Shown piece by piece: positions 1 through 10,752 of a stretch of DNA of 64,000 nucleotides. Within the stretch, counting starts at the first letter, position 1. Each line of letters starts with the position of its first letter. The translations under genes and the position numbers were made by a program. The notes beneath the pieces are model-generated. The model was not told the DNA's origin, searched no databases, and saw only the letters and a list, made by a program, of their open reading frames with translations. The stretch is from Begonia masoniana (Eukaryota; Streptophyta; Magnoliopsida; Cucurbitales; Begoniaceae): contig CM039508.1 in assembly GCA_022432975.1 (NCBI GenBank), forward strand, positions 47,395,646-47,459,645, in the 5' to 3' direction.

Positions 1-732
1 TACAAAACGGTGAGAAAAACTCAGTAAATGAGAATACGCACAGTTGCAAAATATGTACTTTTACCGAATCCTGTTAACTGTTACATGCTGGTTAAAATTC
101 ATTTCCAAACCATCTTTTAAGACTTAGTCATCTCATAATTTCATTATCTTTTACTTTTACTTTTAACATTCAAGCTCTTGCTATTACGTACTTGCCGTCA
201 ATTCCATTATTTTTATATACATGAAATGTCTTACAAATATTATCTTTTAAACTATTTTATATCAATGCCTAAACATGAGTGCTCATATATCAAATCATGT
301 AATAAAACAATTATAGGAAAATAACATAAATTTCTTGTGATGTAGGGCCGTAGCCAAAACGTTGAAAAATTTGTACTTTCACTTATTTGAATTCCGAGCG
401 AGTAGGGTTATTGCGATTTTCTGAAATTTCAAATAATTTCCTGCCTAAAAATATTTTGTATTAAAATCCTACTTAAATAAATTCAATTCTATAATAATTT
501 AGGCAGAATTTTCTTATGTGACTCGTCGGTCGGATATGGTCGAATTAAATCGATTCGGACAACTTTCAAAAATTTTCTACCTAAATAAAATATCAAATAT
601 AAATTTCCCACTTTAATAAATCAATTTCACAAGAATTTAGGTAGAAATTCTTTACTAGAAAATCTTAAATCGGTTCGGGTCGAAATTTGAGTCGGGTCAA
701 AATTCGGGTCGGTTCGGGTGAATAGTGCCGGT
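1..732 (+). repeat. Truncated copy of an LTR-type repeat (matches 39781-40531)
   Basis: The sequence is nearly the same as 39781-40531, base for base apart from scattered substitutions and small indels. The fuller copy starts at 39360 with TGTAACGCCCCG, the kind of LTR start seen in several gypsy-type LTRs here. This copy is cut by the window edge on the left, and only its inner part is visible. AT-rich with no coding capacity. It contains direct repeats of a TCGGGTCGGTTCGGGT type near 670-720. Confidence 0.7.
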
Positions 733-1162
733 TGTTAGTGATTTTCTACACCCTAACGCAAGTATACGTGTCGCTAACGAAGTAATATAGTAAATAAAAG
801 TCGATTCCACGAAGATATGCTTAATCAGATTAAATTGCTATAAAATTCTATAAAAATAAAATTAAAAATAATGAAAATAGATACGTGGCAAGGAATAATA
901 AAATAAAATTACTTAAGATTAATAAAGACTGAAATTGAGATGATTTAAGAAGGTAAATATGGTAAAAACTTTGGGTAGAGTTGATTTTCTCCTTACATGC
1001 ATTTACTATTGATTTTACAGCATTGTTCACAGAACAACAAGAATTTATATGATTTCTAGGGTTATGTCGAATTGACTAGATAAATCCATTTCAGAATTTT
1101 CTTTTAAGTTTTGAAAAGATAAAAACTTAATTTGAATATTTATGTAAATTTATTCTTAACGC
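733..1162 (+). mobile_element. 5' part of a nested LTR-like element (same family as 40532-45786)
   Basis: It begins TGTTAGTGATTTTCTACACC after CCGGT (728-732), the same insertion point as at 40532 in the other copy. The segment GCAAGTATACGTGTCGCTAACG also resembles the start of the element at 16729. Similarity with the other copy (44563-44960) stops at about 1162, where this copy is truncated. No coding capacity seen. Confidence 0.55.
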
Positions 1163-2463
1163 TATAAATGGTGTCAGAGAAGTGCACTATGAGGCACTCA
1201 CTCTGCCTCATAACACATGCCTCTTTATCTGTTACAAGACCAGACAGTCTACACACTTGTTATAACGATCAATCTTCACTCCTGTTCATAAATTTCAAAA
1301 ATTTAAAGAAAATAATAAAGTGGGTAGGACTGCAAATTATTATATACCAGTGAAATCACATACTTTTAGGAAAGCATTAGCAGTAGGCATAGGCATAGGA
1401 ATAGGCGCAATGGGATAGACTTGAAATCCTTATAAAGCAATCTTGTAGTAGAGTGAATAACAGGGGGAGACAGTTTCACCTGAGATGCTTCTTTTTACCT
1501 GCAAAAATGAGTCGATGAGTCAGTCACTGACATGCACTTTTATGACTCCAATGGAGCACCTCTGCCTGCTCACTGCTCAGTGACCCACCTCTATTTTGTT
1601 TGATTTATCAAACCACCTTCATCGTTCTGCCCAAAAAAGGAGACAAAACTTCATAGATTTATTATTCAAAAATGATAAAACTACTGTAACATAAAAAAGC
1701 TCTTATTAATCAAACTCAACGAAAAGTATGGGTATTTATAAAAAAAAAACTCTCAAACAAAAAATCTTCGCAGTAAAATTTCAAATTATAAACAATTGTC
1801 AAAAAAAAAACCCGGCCCCCGCTTGTAATTATATTATTGGTCAGACATTAATTCTTCGATATTAATTTCTTCCGAGTTAATTCTCCTAATCATTGATTAT
1901 TTTAGGAGGAATTAATTCATTAAATTCCGAGTTAATTCGTGAATTCATTAAATTTAATTTCTCTGAAGGTGCTGATTTTTGAAAATTGAAGTCATATGGA
2001 CTTCTTCTATCTTTTTCAGTCAAATATTATCCATCTGTGGACCTGTGGAAAACTTATCGCACAAGTGTCCGTCAATTCAGTCGTCAAATACAACACTTGG
2101 ATACTCCCTTTTCCATGTCATCTTAAGTTTTGACTTGAGTTTTAACTCTTCCGATAATTTCAAACACGATTTTGAACTCTCTCTAAAAATTGCCGAAAGT
2201 GTAAGAAATTGAATCAAAACACATTATTAAATGAAAAACGTAACATATAAAATGATGAATAGAAAAATTTAAATTAATGATGGGTGAAAGATAAATATAT
2301 GAATTGCAAAAAAATTGAGATCTTAACTCTCTCTCTCTCTCTAGAATTTAGCAATGAAAATTGGAAATAGGTAATAACTTAATCAATTAACTCCCCCCCT
2401 TTTTTTTGTAGATAGATGAGTAGTGTAGTAAACCATAAGCCAAGTTCAAGTATTCAAAAAGCT
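1163..2463. other. AT-rich intergenic stretch, 3' side of the SEC14-like gene
   Basis: No gene or complete transposon recognised. It contains A-runs at 1740 and 1800, a short CT run at 2329-2342 and repeated GAATTAATTC/GAGTTAATTC words at 1870-1950. The part next to 2464 is probably the 3' untranslated region of the minus-strand SEC14-like gene. Confidence 0.4.
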
Positions 2464-3189
2464 TCAATCTTTGCCGACTTTGAGTCGGTTTAGTGAATTA
2501 AGGAGTCCGTTTTGAGCACCTAACCTGTGGAAAACCGTCTCGATTGTCTCGGCGATCTTGGCGTCTTCCGGGTCTGGCTTCGAAAAATCGACATGTACAG
2601 AGCCCTGTTTTACCGGAGAAATTGAGTCCGTCAGGGCAGCTTGCTGTTTGTTGTAATTGTAGAGCTGTTGATGAAATTCGTGGTCTAACAAAAAGCAGTT
2701 GTCGATAATTCCATTTCGCGCGTGTTTGGACGATCCCGAGCCCTCTTTTTTACAAAAGTGTGGTAGAGAGGCATAATCCATTATCTGAATTCAAGAAAAT
2801 CGTGTCTCATAAATGACAACATTCAATAATCAATTAAGATACTTAGCCAAATAGCACGATGTATACACATACACACGCGTATATACGAGTGGCGATAGGC
2901 AAGCTTTGATACACACCTTAAGCAATTCATCTCTCTCGCACCCAGAAAGCACTTGAATTTTCTGTCTCGTCCTTTCTCGTAAGAGCGGCTTCACAACCTG
3001 ACAAAAGCTCGATCATCAGCCGCTGATGCCGGAAAAAGATGTGATTTTGAATGATTGAGATACATATGGAGCAATGTACAAACCTTCCAACAAGCCGAAA
3101 ATATGTACGGAACATTAACTACATAGTATGTTTCTGTTTTCTCAGGATAGTTCAAGTCGTCAATTGTTGAAATCACTGTTAGAAGCTGC
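2464..3189 (-). pseudogene. SEC14-like gene, 3' exon block (three exons)
   Basis: The last exon (2464-2784) encodes about 106 residues ending LKVGKD and is entered after a CAG acceptor at 2787-2785. The exon at 2917-2997 gives exactly 27 codons between CAG and GTGTGT. The exon ending at 3084 (donor GTTTGT) encodes the conserved DDLNYPEKTETYYVVNVPY segment of the CRAL-TRIO domain. It runs back only to 3189, where the LTR of the copia element at 3190 begins. All three stay open with good splice sites, so this half shows little decay apart from the loss of its upstream partner exons. Confidence 0.85.
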
Positions 3190-3457
3190 TGTTAGAATTT
3201 GGTGTGACCTGAATTCTAGTTGGGCCGGGTTGGGCCTATATATCAATATTAGAGTTTTACGCTTTCTCTATATATTGATGCTTGAGTCGCAAAACTCATT
3301 GTACAAAATTTGATATTAGTGATTTTCTCCTCTGCCCGTGATTTTTTCCCTTTCTAGGGTTTCCACGTAAAATTCGGTATCCATTATTTTCTCGTTTTTC
3401 TTTTTCGGTATTTTCTAATCGTTCATTACAGGTGGATTAGGGCGTCTAATCCTAACA
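3190..3457 (+). repeat. 5' LTR of the Tork-like copia
   Basis: 268 bp, TG...CA ends, pairs with 8733-8999. It contains a TATA-like CTCTATATATTG at 3263-3274. The PBS starts two bases after its end. Confidence 0.85.
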
Positions 3458-3459
3458 AC

Positions 3460-3471
3460 TGGTATCAAAGC
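3460..3471 (+). promoter_or_regulatory. Primer-binding site of the Tork-like copia
   Basis: TGGTATCAAAGC, one mismatch from the initiator tRNA-Met complement TGGTATCAGAGC used by most plant copia elements. Confidence 0.75.
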
Positions 3472-4205
3472 TTCAGGTTGAAGGTTTTCGAAATTCAGGG
3501 TTTGATTTTTTCAAAGAGTATCGATCGATTTCAGTTTGCAAATTTTGTGATTGTAATTTGCAATTCTTGTTGAAAAAAGAAAATAGAAAAGAAATATAAT
3601 TTCTTTTCGGTGGGTTTTTCTGTTTGATGTGAAGAACAGAAAGGAGAAAGGAGGAAATAAAAAAGGAAAAAAGAAAAGTCTATTTTGTCTTCTTCTTCAG
3701 CTACGAAACAGAGAAAACAAAGTTGATTTTGTCTTCTTCTCCAGCTAAGAACAGAAGAGGAGGAATTGCCTTCCTCACACGAAGAACAGAGAGAAGCTTT
3801 TTGGATTGTCCTCTTCAATAGCAAACCAAGAACAGTGGAAGAACAGGAAACAGAAAAGAACAGCTTGCCGCGAAGAAGAAAATCGCGATGCCTCGTCCAG
3901 TTGCCGCCTCTACGGTCACGCTGCCGTCACGCGAAACCCGTCTGCCGGCCGCCTCGTCAAGCCGAAGCCGAAGCCGATTTCGCACAGAAGAAAGCACGTC
4001 GCTCCGTGCGCATTGTCCATAAACGAATCGAGGGATAAAAACTGAAGTGAGAGAGAGGTGGATTGCCGAGGTAGAAAGCCAAGAGGATTAACAGAGAGAA
4101 TCTCTGCGTGCAGCATCTTCTTCAACAGAGAAGAAGAAGTTTTTTGTTTTGAATTTGCCTTGGGCTGCGTAAAGGAAAATACAAATAAAGGTGGACAATA
4201 TTTTG

Positions 4206-6697
4206 TGTAACGACCCTAATACCCGTATTTCCGTACTATTTATTTTATTTTAATTTTTTTTTATCCTAATATCTTTAAATAAACTCTAAGCGGAACCTAA
4301 ACCGAATTCGAAACCAGAATCGAAATCCGAAATAAAACTCTATGTTTAAAACTATTAAAACAAATATAAACTATTAATAAAACATTTAATAACCAATTAA
4401 ATTAAAACAATATTTAAAATGAGGGGAGGGCAGAATTCAATTCTGCCCTCAAAAGGAGCAGCGACTGGTCGCTGCTAATTGCAGCGCCCAGTCGCCGCAG
4501 GCGCTGCATTGTGCAGCGCTCGATCGCTGCACAATGCAGCGATCGGGCGCTGCACCTTGCAGCGCCCAGTCGCTGCACAGCAGCGATCAGAACCCTTGCT
4601 CTCTGGTATTTCCAGAGAGCAAACACTTCCAACTTTCGGCTCTCTAGAAATCCGATTCCAGAGAGCACATTCTTCTTTCTCCTTCACATTCTAAAAACAC
4701 TAAACATACGATTCAGTCGTACTTCAATACGTGACAAAACTTCCTAAAAACAAATGGCGTGGATAGCTCTAAAAATCGAGCTTATCCGTATCAAACCTAC
4801 AACATTTCCAAAACATTTCTAAACGTTTAAATACTGTTTTGAACCAGAATATTTTCTATAAACAGTTTACCCAAAACATTCAAGTGTAAACCTATCTACT
4901 ACCAGAACCAAACATCCTATAATGTCTATACAATTATTCAGCCAAAACATCCCAAAAACCCTCAAAACTCTGTACATACATCCCACGGGTCGGTTAAGCC
5001 TCGACTGCGCCAACACACCACCGCAGCCATCCTCCGTCAACTGAATCATGCATCAGGAGGAGGAATCTCATCCTCACCTGGTTCCTCGAAGCCTATGTCA
5101 CCTACACCATACAATACACTATGAGATGAAATCCCAGTAAGACTCGTAAATGCAATGCATGCTGTGCGTATGAGTTCGATAAACCATGCTTTATTTTATC
5201 TTACAATGCAATGCTCAATACAATAGGTGTCACCGAGGTCCTATCCCTCTAACCAGAGAGAGCTCATCCAGCGGGCGGACTACTCTTTCCGGCTAGAGGC
5301 GGGGGGTGCACGCTTACAACACGTACAGCCGTGCCTGAGCCCCACCTCGCGTGACCAATAAACAATATGCCATTCGGCCAATAAACAATACGCCTTGCGG
5401 CCAATGAACAATAAGCCTTTCGGCCGATGCATTAATCTCGTTATCTTTAAAACTCTGTGTGGAAATTCATTTTTTCATGCTTTTCTTTAAAACAAGTGAT
5501 GCGTGAACAGTTCAATAACTTACAGTAAACAAACAATAATGGGTACCATCAAAGATTGTAAAACATAAACTATAAAACAAATAAACCTAGCTACCCAACC
5601 AAAGCAATAAAACTAGTGCGTCACCAAACTCCTCGAGACCACGACGTACGGTGTAGGCCAATCGGCCAAAGAAGATCACGAGAACTTACCTCGTGTCCAA
5701 AGCAGCTCAAGCTCCGTCCACGAGCGTTGTTTGTCTGAAGCAAATCACAGTATCGACGTTAAACGAGTTTAAACTATCGATCGTCCAAATTCACAAAACC
5801 TTAACTAAGGAAACTTTCCTAAAGTTCTAATCCAATTCATTGAGCTATTTAATCGATAAATTTACGCTCAGCACCTAAATTCTCAATTTACGAGTTTTTC
5901 CTAAAATCTCAAAAATCCCTAATTTTAACATTTTCACAAATTGATATAACTTCGTCCAATAACGTCAAATACGTCTTTTATATCGTCAATCATACTCAAA
6001 CTATTAATTTCGGATCCTAAATCGACATTTTTATCGAAACCTAAACGAAACCCTAATTATTTAAACGTTACGAAACTCGAAATCTAACGTTCTAAAACTA
6101 TAGAGACATACCTAGAACGTCGATTGGAGGAAGAAACGTGAAGAACGGAGGAAAAACGGAAGAGAACCGGAGGTCGGATCGTGAGAAACGTCGACGGCCA
6201 GAGAGGGTTTGCGAGAGAAAATGAGAAACAGAGAGGAAGAAATGCATTCTGTCGAAGGAGGAGAAGTATTTCTGTTTTTATTAAATTTTGTCTTGTCAAA
6301 ATTACCATTTTGTCCTTCTTTAGTTTTCTTTATAGATTTCGTTCCTCGGTTCGTTAATCGTCCAGCGATTCGACTTTCTCAAATTTCCATATTTTGCCAA
6401 TATACCCAACTTATTATTTGAGATTTAATAAAACTGTCCGTTCGCAATTCGGACCTCGTTTGCTATTTTTACGAGAACGTCATTTACATTACGATAAAGG
6501 TAATTACTCGGAATATAGCGTTTAATCTCCAAAAATTCCCATAATTTCCTTAAAATTCCTATTAATCGTTAGGATCGCAGTGATGCTTTCTTTTCGTGAA
6601 ACAGACCTGATTTGACATATTTACCAAAAATGCCATTATATAATAAAATAATAATATAATATATTATATCCGAAATCCGTACAAGCTGGGTATTACA
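4206..6697 (+). mobile_element. Solo LTR of a gypsy-type family (copy 1)
   Basis: 2492 bp, begins TGTAACGACCCTAATACCCG and ends GCTGGGTATTACA. It is flanked by a perfect 5-bp duplication TTTTG (4201-4205 and 6698-6702). TG...CA ends, 5-bp duplication, size and lack of coding sequence make it a solo LTR. It shares blocks with 10753-13142, for example CACCTACACCATA, CACGAGAACTTACCTCGTGTCC and TCGCAATTCGGACCTCGTTT, and shares a CTCTAAAAATCGAGC block, inverted, with 55212-58577. It was inserted into the leader of the Tork-like element and is therefore younger than it. Confidence 0.85.
4426..4598. repeat. Cluster of palindromes in solo LTR copy 1
   Basis: 4426-4450 is a palindrome with two perfect 12-bp arms (GAGGGCAGAATT and its complement) around one base. 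It is followed at about 4455-4598 by many GCAGCG/CGCTGC words in both directions, which can pair with one another into several alternative hairpins. Confidence 0.75.
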
Positions 6698-6884
6698 TTT
6701 TGCAGGATTTATTCTGATTTTAAAGGGGAGCAATTTTGGAGAAAATATTTGGCAAAGTTATTGATTCAGATATTTTCAGGCTCGAAAATTTATTTGACAG
6801 ATTTATTAATATTGTGGAGATTGATTATTAGGGTTGAATAATTGATCAGGAAATATCAGCTTTTGGGCATTGATTATTGATAAC

Positions 6885-8549
6885 AATGTCAGGCGAAGAT
6901 AGCACATGATACATTATTGAAAAATTCAATGGGACAAATTTCGCATTCTGGAGAATGCAAATCGAGGATTACTTGTACGGGAAAGGACTTCATCTTCCTT
7001 TGAGTGTGAAACCAGAGAAGATGGAAGACGGTGAATGGAATCTCATTGACAGAAAAGTTTTGGGAGTCGTAAGATTGACGCTGACTAAAAGCGTTGCTCA
7101 CAACGTGGCAAAAGAGAAGACCACCGCGAGTCTGATGAAGGCTCTGTCTGATATGTACGAGAAATCATCTGCGAATAATAAGGTATTTCTGATGAAGAAA
7201 CTTTTTAATCTGAAAATGATTGATGGTGCTTCTGTCGCAGCGCATCTGAATGAGTTCAATAGTATTGTGAATCAATTGCTATCTGTGTAAATTAATTTTG
7301 AAGATGAGGTTCGTGCCCTAATTTTGTTAGCATCTCTACCGAATAGTTGAGAGCCTATGAGAGCTGCAGTTAATAACTCAGTTGGAAGTGTTAAACTGGT
7401 ATTTACCGATGTGAGAGATCGTATACTTGCCGAGGAGATTCGTAAGATTGATTCTGGTGAAACATCGAATGGTTCAGCTCTGAATGTTGAAAGTAGGGGC
7501 AGAAGTCAAAGCAAAAGTCTGAGCAATAGAAATCGAAGTCAGAGGAAGTCTGGAAAACACGCCAACTTTGAATGTTATCATTGTGGCAAGAAAGGACACA
7601 TAAAGAGATTTTGTCACAAGTTTCTTCGGGAGAATCTGATTGCCAAAGGAAAGGAAAAGATGTTCGAAGAGGGTGACATAGACGAGGAGGCAGACACAGC
7701 CACTGAGGAGTCCTTTAGTGTGTACAACGAGGATGTTATAAATTCTGATTGCCAAGATACGAGGTGGGTGATCGATAGTGGCGTTTCAATACATGCCACT
7801 TCGCGGAGAGATTTCTTTACGTCCTACACTTCGGGTGATTATGGAAGTGTGAGGATGAGAAATGATGACGTTGCAAAAGTAATTGGTATGGGAGATGTGT
7901 GTTTGGAGACCAACATTGGCAACACCTTGGTTTTGAGAGGTGTGAAGCACATCCCTGACATCCGCAAGAATTTGGTCTCGATTGGCAAGCTCGACGACGA
8001 AGGTTTTGGCAACACCTTTCGTGATGGAGATGGAAGCTTACTAGAGGTTCATTGATTGTGGCGAGGGGAGAAAAATGCTCCTCATTATATGTGATGCACG
8101 CGAAGATCGCGGATTCCACAGTCAATGTGATGGGTAATAAGGCTGCAAATTTTGTGAATTCACCTTCTAAAAGAAAGGTTGAGAAGACTCGGAAGAAGTC
8201 AGGTTCTCGAGTGAAGTTCAAGTTGGGATCTGAGGGTACATCAGAGCCGGTGAGTCAGCCTGTTACAGATATTCAGTCATCAGTTTCAGTTTCACGTCAT
8301 AATGGTATCGTCAAAGGCAGAACAATGCGGAAGGTTAATACTCCGGGACGATATGATGAAACTGTGGGTTATGCATTGAATGTGTTCGAGGGTAATGACT
8401 CCTGTGTAGAGTCTTCAACATGTTCAGATGCAGTTCGTTGCGACAACCCTGTTAGTTCAGTGATACCATTGAGGAGGAGATGCGATTTCTTCTCAGGTAA
8501 GTCTCTCAGGTTTAAGCGGAGCTTAAACTTGAATGGTATCAGATGCTGA
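6885..8549 (+). pseudogene. gag-protease remnant of the Tork-like copia
   Basis: Starts at ATG 6885 but meets a stop after seven codons. The frame then runs 6955-7290 (Gag core, resembling Tnt1 Gag), has further stops near 7290 and 7348, and continues 7357-8055. That part carries a CCHC knuckle CYHCGKKGHIKRFCH (about 7570-7614) and an aspartic-protease-like motif VIDSGVSIHATS (about 7768-7803; retroelements usually have DSGAS or DTAAS). A one-base shift near 8030 moves the continuation into the frame of 8052-8549, which resumes the pre-integrase segment and then becomes the low-complexity linker that in full elements precedes reverse transcriptase. No integrase or RT motifs follow. Confidence 0.8.
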
Positions 8550-8732
8550 GTTGGCCCATCTGGGGCCTTTGTAGTTGAGGAGCTTTTTTAATGAAGTTTT
8601 GCAGATTTGTTTCCTTGCACCAAAATTTCGTTGAAAGTGGAGATTGTCAGAGTTCAGTGTTCTGGATTCGCTTTGGTTTGGGCCGAGTAGCCCGTTTGAT
8701 CTCTCATGTGAAATTCGTGTCAAGGTGGAGTT

Positions 8733-8999
8733 TGTTAGAATTTGGTGTGACCCGAATTCTAGTTGGGCCGGGTTGGGCCCGCATATCAATGTTAGGGTTT
8801 TACGTTTTCTCTATATATTGATGCTTGAGTCGCAAAACTCATTGGACCGAATTTGATATTAGTGATTTTCTCCTCTGCCCGTGGTTTTTTCCCTTTATAG
8901 GGTTTCCACGTAAAATTCGGTGTCCATTATTTTCTCGTTTTTCTTTTTCAGTTTCTTGAGTCGTTCGTTACATGTGGATTATGGCGTCTAATCCTAATA
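8733..8999 (+). repeat. 3' LTR of the Tork-like copia
   Basis: Pairs with 3190-3457, with scattered substitutions suggesting moderate age. The last bases are CCTAATA instead of CCTAACA. The sequence right after it (9000 on) is the gag of a minus-strand gypsy, not SEC14 sequence. Confidence 0.85.
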
Positions 9000-9386
9000 G
9001 TTTCGGTCCTCAATTTGTAAAGTCCTATGAGCTTGTGCATTCCGATCTCAGTTTTAATTTCTAGTCTCATCCCATTTACGAAGTGACCTTCCATCGTCAT
9101 CTCCGGTAGCTCTTGCAGAGGAGCAGCTATAAAGTTCAAACTCCCTCCTATATTCACGCACAGTTCTTTCTTGATGCAAAGCTAAAAAATTCCACAAGTT
9201 AAGACCTCTCGTGTGTGGCAAAATTGATCCAAAAGCAGGGTTCGAAAATTATCCCAACTCCCAATTGGGTACTACTTTCATCTCACTGTAGCCCTGCCAA
9301 AGCTTCTCCATCAATATTTGTCGCATCCAATTTCTTCTCTGTTGTTAACAAGTTAAGAAAAAAAATATCTTTCCACCCAATGTAGC

Positions 9387-9772
9387 TGTGATGACCCGAA
9401 TAGAAACGTATGAGGAGGAACCACCCAGTGCTCCGCGAATCCCGAGTGAGATTTGAGCCAGAGGGTGACGTGCTGGGTTAAAACTACGCGGATCCCGGGT
9501 TGAGCTTGGGCCGAAGGGTTCGGTAGTAGAAAGGGGAGTCGTCACAATCCCACATCGCTTAGGAAAGTATGTGAAAATGAAACATATGTAAAGAGACCCT
9601 CCCAAGATAGTAAGACGCGTTTTAGAGAACAATTGGCAACGGATCCCATAAGAACTCTGAAGTTAAAAGTGCTTCGGCGAGAGTAGTACCAGGTTGGGTG
9701 ACCGACTAGGAAGTCCTCGCCAAACAAAGCCGTGAGAGGAGGATATTGGGCCCACCTTTCGGGATTCTTCCA
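9387..9772 (+). mobile_element. Cassandra-type LTR (5S rRNA-bearing TRIM), probably solo
   Basis: Begins TGTGATGACCCGAATAG and ends TTCTTCCA, with flanks GTAGC (9382-9386) and GTAGA (9773-9777), a 4/5 match to a 5-bp duplication. It contains a 5S rRNA-like segment on the same strand. LTRs with embedded 5S sequence define the Cassandra terminal-repeat retrotransposons of plants. No second LTR, PBS or purine tract was found next to it. Confidence 0.75.
9638..9719 (+). ncRNA. 5S rRNA-like sequence inside the Cassandra-type LTR
   Basis: Matches the plant 5S rRNA from the GGATCCCATCAGAACTC segment to GGAAGTCCTCG with several substitutions. The pol III internal promoter is recognisable: box A AGTTAAAAGTGCT (9661-9673) and box C AGTAGTACCAGGTTGGGTG (9682-9700). 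The first third of 5S RNA is degenerate. It is not a functional rRNA gene but a retrotransposon-borne copy. Confidence 0.8.
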
Positions 9773-10066
9773 GTAGAAACTGGCATCTCAAATGTTTGGT
9801 GGGTGGTTCTCGTCGACCAAAGTCCGGCAAGGTTCCCCTCCTGATTTTGTGGCTCCCGACGAAGGCTTAGGTTGGGGATGATTAGACTCTACATCATCCA
9901 TTGAAGGTAAATGTTTTGCCTTCTTCAATGTTTCGCAAAACTTGATCCCCTTGAAGAGAGCTTTTGCAATTTTAATTTCATCTCCGCTATCTTTGCTTCC
10001 ATCACTTTTCTTCCAACACGTCAACACGTGTCTCTTCTTTTTTGGATCTCATCCTATCCAGATAGT

Positions 10067-10079
10067 GCTCTGATACCAA
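10067..10079 (-). promoter_or_regulatory. Primer-binding site of the minus-strand gypsy element
   Basis: Minus-strand reading TTGGTATCAGAGC, complementary to initiator tRNA-Met, two bases from the LTR end at 10082. Confidence 0.7.
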
Positions 10080-10081
10080 GA

Positions 10082-10485
10082 TGATAGAAAACTGGGTGTG
10101 AATCAATCCCAACAAGTGACGATTCTTGCCAGAGAAATTTATTCAACAGCAAATACGATTTTTATGGACAGTTCAAGAGATCCGATTCTCTCCCACTCTT
10201 ATCACTTAATTTACTTACTTCTCTATTTTTACAATTCTTCCCCCCGTTCTTTCATCGCCCCTCCTTTTCATTTAGAATACATAATTAACTTTTGCACTCA
10301 TTTCCTCTTCTTCAGCATTTGTCACTTTCACTTCCGAAATTGTAGGCTTTTTGGATCGCCTCGCATACGTCAACAGGATGTGTGGTCTATCATCAAGCTT
10401 ACAAGAATTTAAAAAGCAAAATAAAACCTAAAAGAGATCCATAATGCGCGTCTATCAGCCCGGCCAAAAAAAATTCGGGTCATCA
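10082..10485 (-). repeat. LTR of the truncated gypsy element
   Basis: About 404 bp with TG...CA ends (minus strand: TGATGACCCGAATTT to CTATCA). It stands next to the PBS and is followed by AATTC on the right; the matching flank on the other side is lost. Confidence 0.6.
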
Positions 10486-10752
10486 AATTCTAACGTTATA
10501 ATACTTTCTTGTCTACTACATTTCTCCCATATTCTCATTGATCAGCAATTTCAGTAATTGTTTTTTGTAGTTCAACGGCACTTACAGCGAGTATATTTTC
10601 AATCTTGTTTTGTATCCGCCAATCCAAACAATCGATCAACTGAAAAATGAAGCTTCAAGATAATCAGATTAACATTCCAGAAGAAGATAACTGCTAGCTA
10701 CTTGTATGTAAATGAATCTAACCATTTTATGGGCTTTGGCTACATTCCCGTC

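Larger units (their letters stand above)
3190..8999 (+). mobile_element. Non-autonomous Tork/Tnt1-like Ty1-copia retrotransposon
   Basis: Two similar LTRs (3190-3457 and 8733-8999, about 268 bp) begin TGTTAGAATTTGGTGTGACC and end CTAATCCTAACA (CTAATCCTAATA in the 3' copy). A primer-binding site TGGTATCAAAGC follows the 5' LTR at 3460-3471 and a purine tract AAGGTGGAG precedes the 3' LTR. The interior has a long leader, a gag-protease region and then a short linker, but no integrase, reverse transcriptase or RNase H. A 2.5-kb solo LTR (4206-6697) sits in the leader. The outer flanks (GCTGC at 3185-3189, GTTTC at 9000-9004) do not match, so one flank was probably lost by deletion. The element lies in the SEC14-like gene. 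Confidence 0.85.
9000..10027 (-). pseudogene. gypsy gag remnant
   Basis: The N-terminal part (10027-9788) is charged and low-complexity, with a PQPKPSSGATKSGG stretch. Beyond the inserted Cassandra LTR, 9386-9000 reads as the core Retrotrans_gag region, including LAAPLQELPEMTMEGHFVNG-like sequence typical of plant gypsy Gag, with stops and frameshifts. It breaks off at 9000. Confidence 0.65.
9000..10485 (-). mobile_element. Truncated Ty3-gypsy element in the SEC14-like gene
   Basis: Read on the minus strand it has an LTR (10485-10082, starting TGATGACCCG and ending CTATCA), a primer-binding site (10079-10067), a gag region and then an abrupt end at 9000 against the copia LTR. No protease, RT or 3' LTR is present. 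A Cassandra-type LTR (9387-9772) is inserted in the gag. The element occupies the intron downstream of SEC14-like exon 4. The truncation probably belongs to the deletion that removed the central SEC14 exons. Confidence 0.7.

Noticed and set aside
3531..4125. Several overlapping open frames on both strands (60-97 codons)
   Set aside because: They lie in the leader of the Tork-like copia and the edge of a solo LTR, have Ser/Arg-rich low-complexity translations and no conserved domain.
9638..9719. Genuine 5S rRNA gene
   Set aside because: The first third does not match and there is no tandem 5S spacer arrangement; the LTR context indicates a retrotransposon-borne copy.
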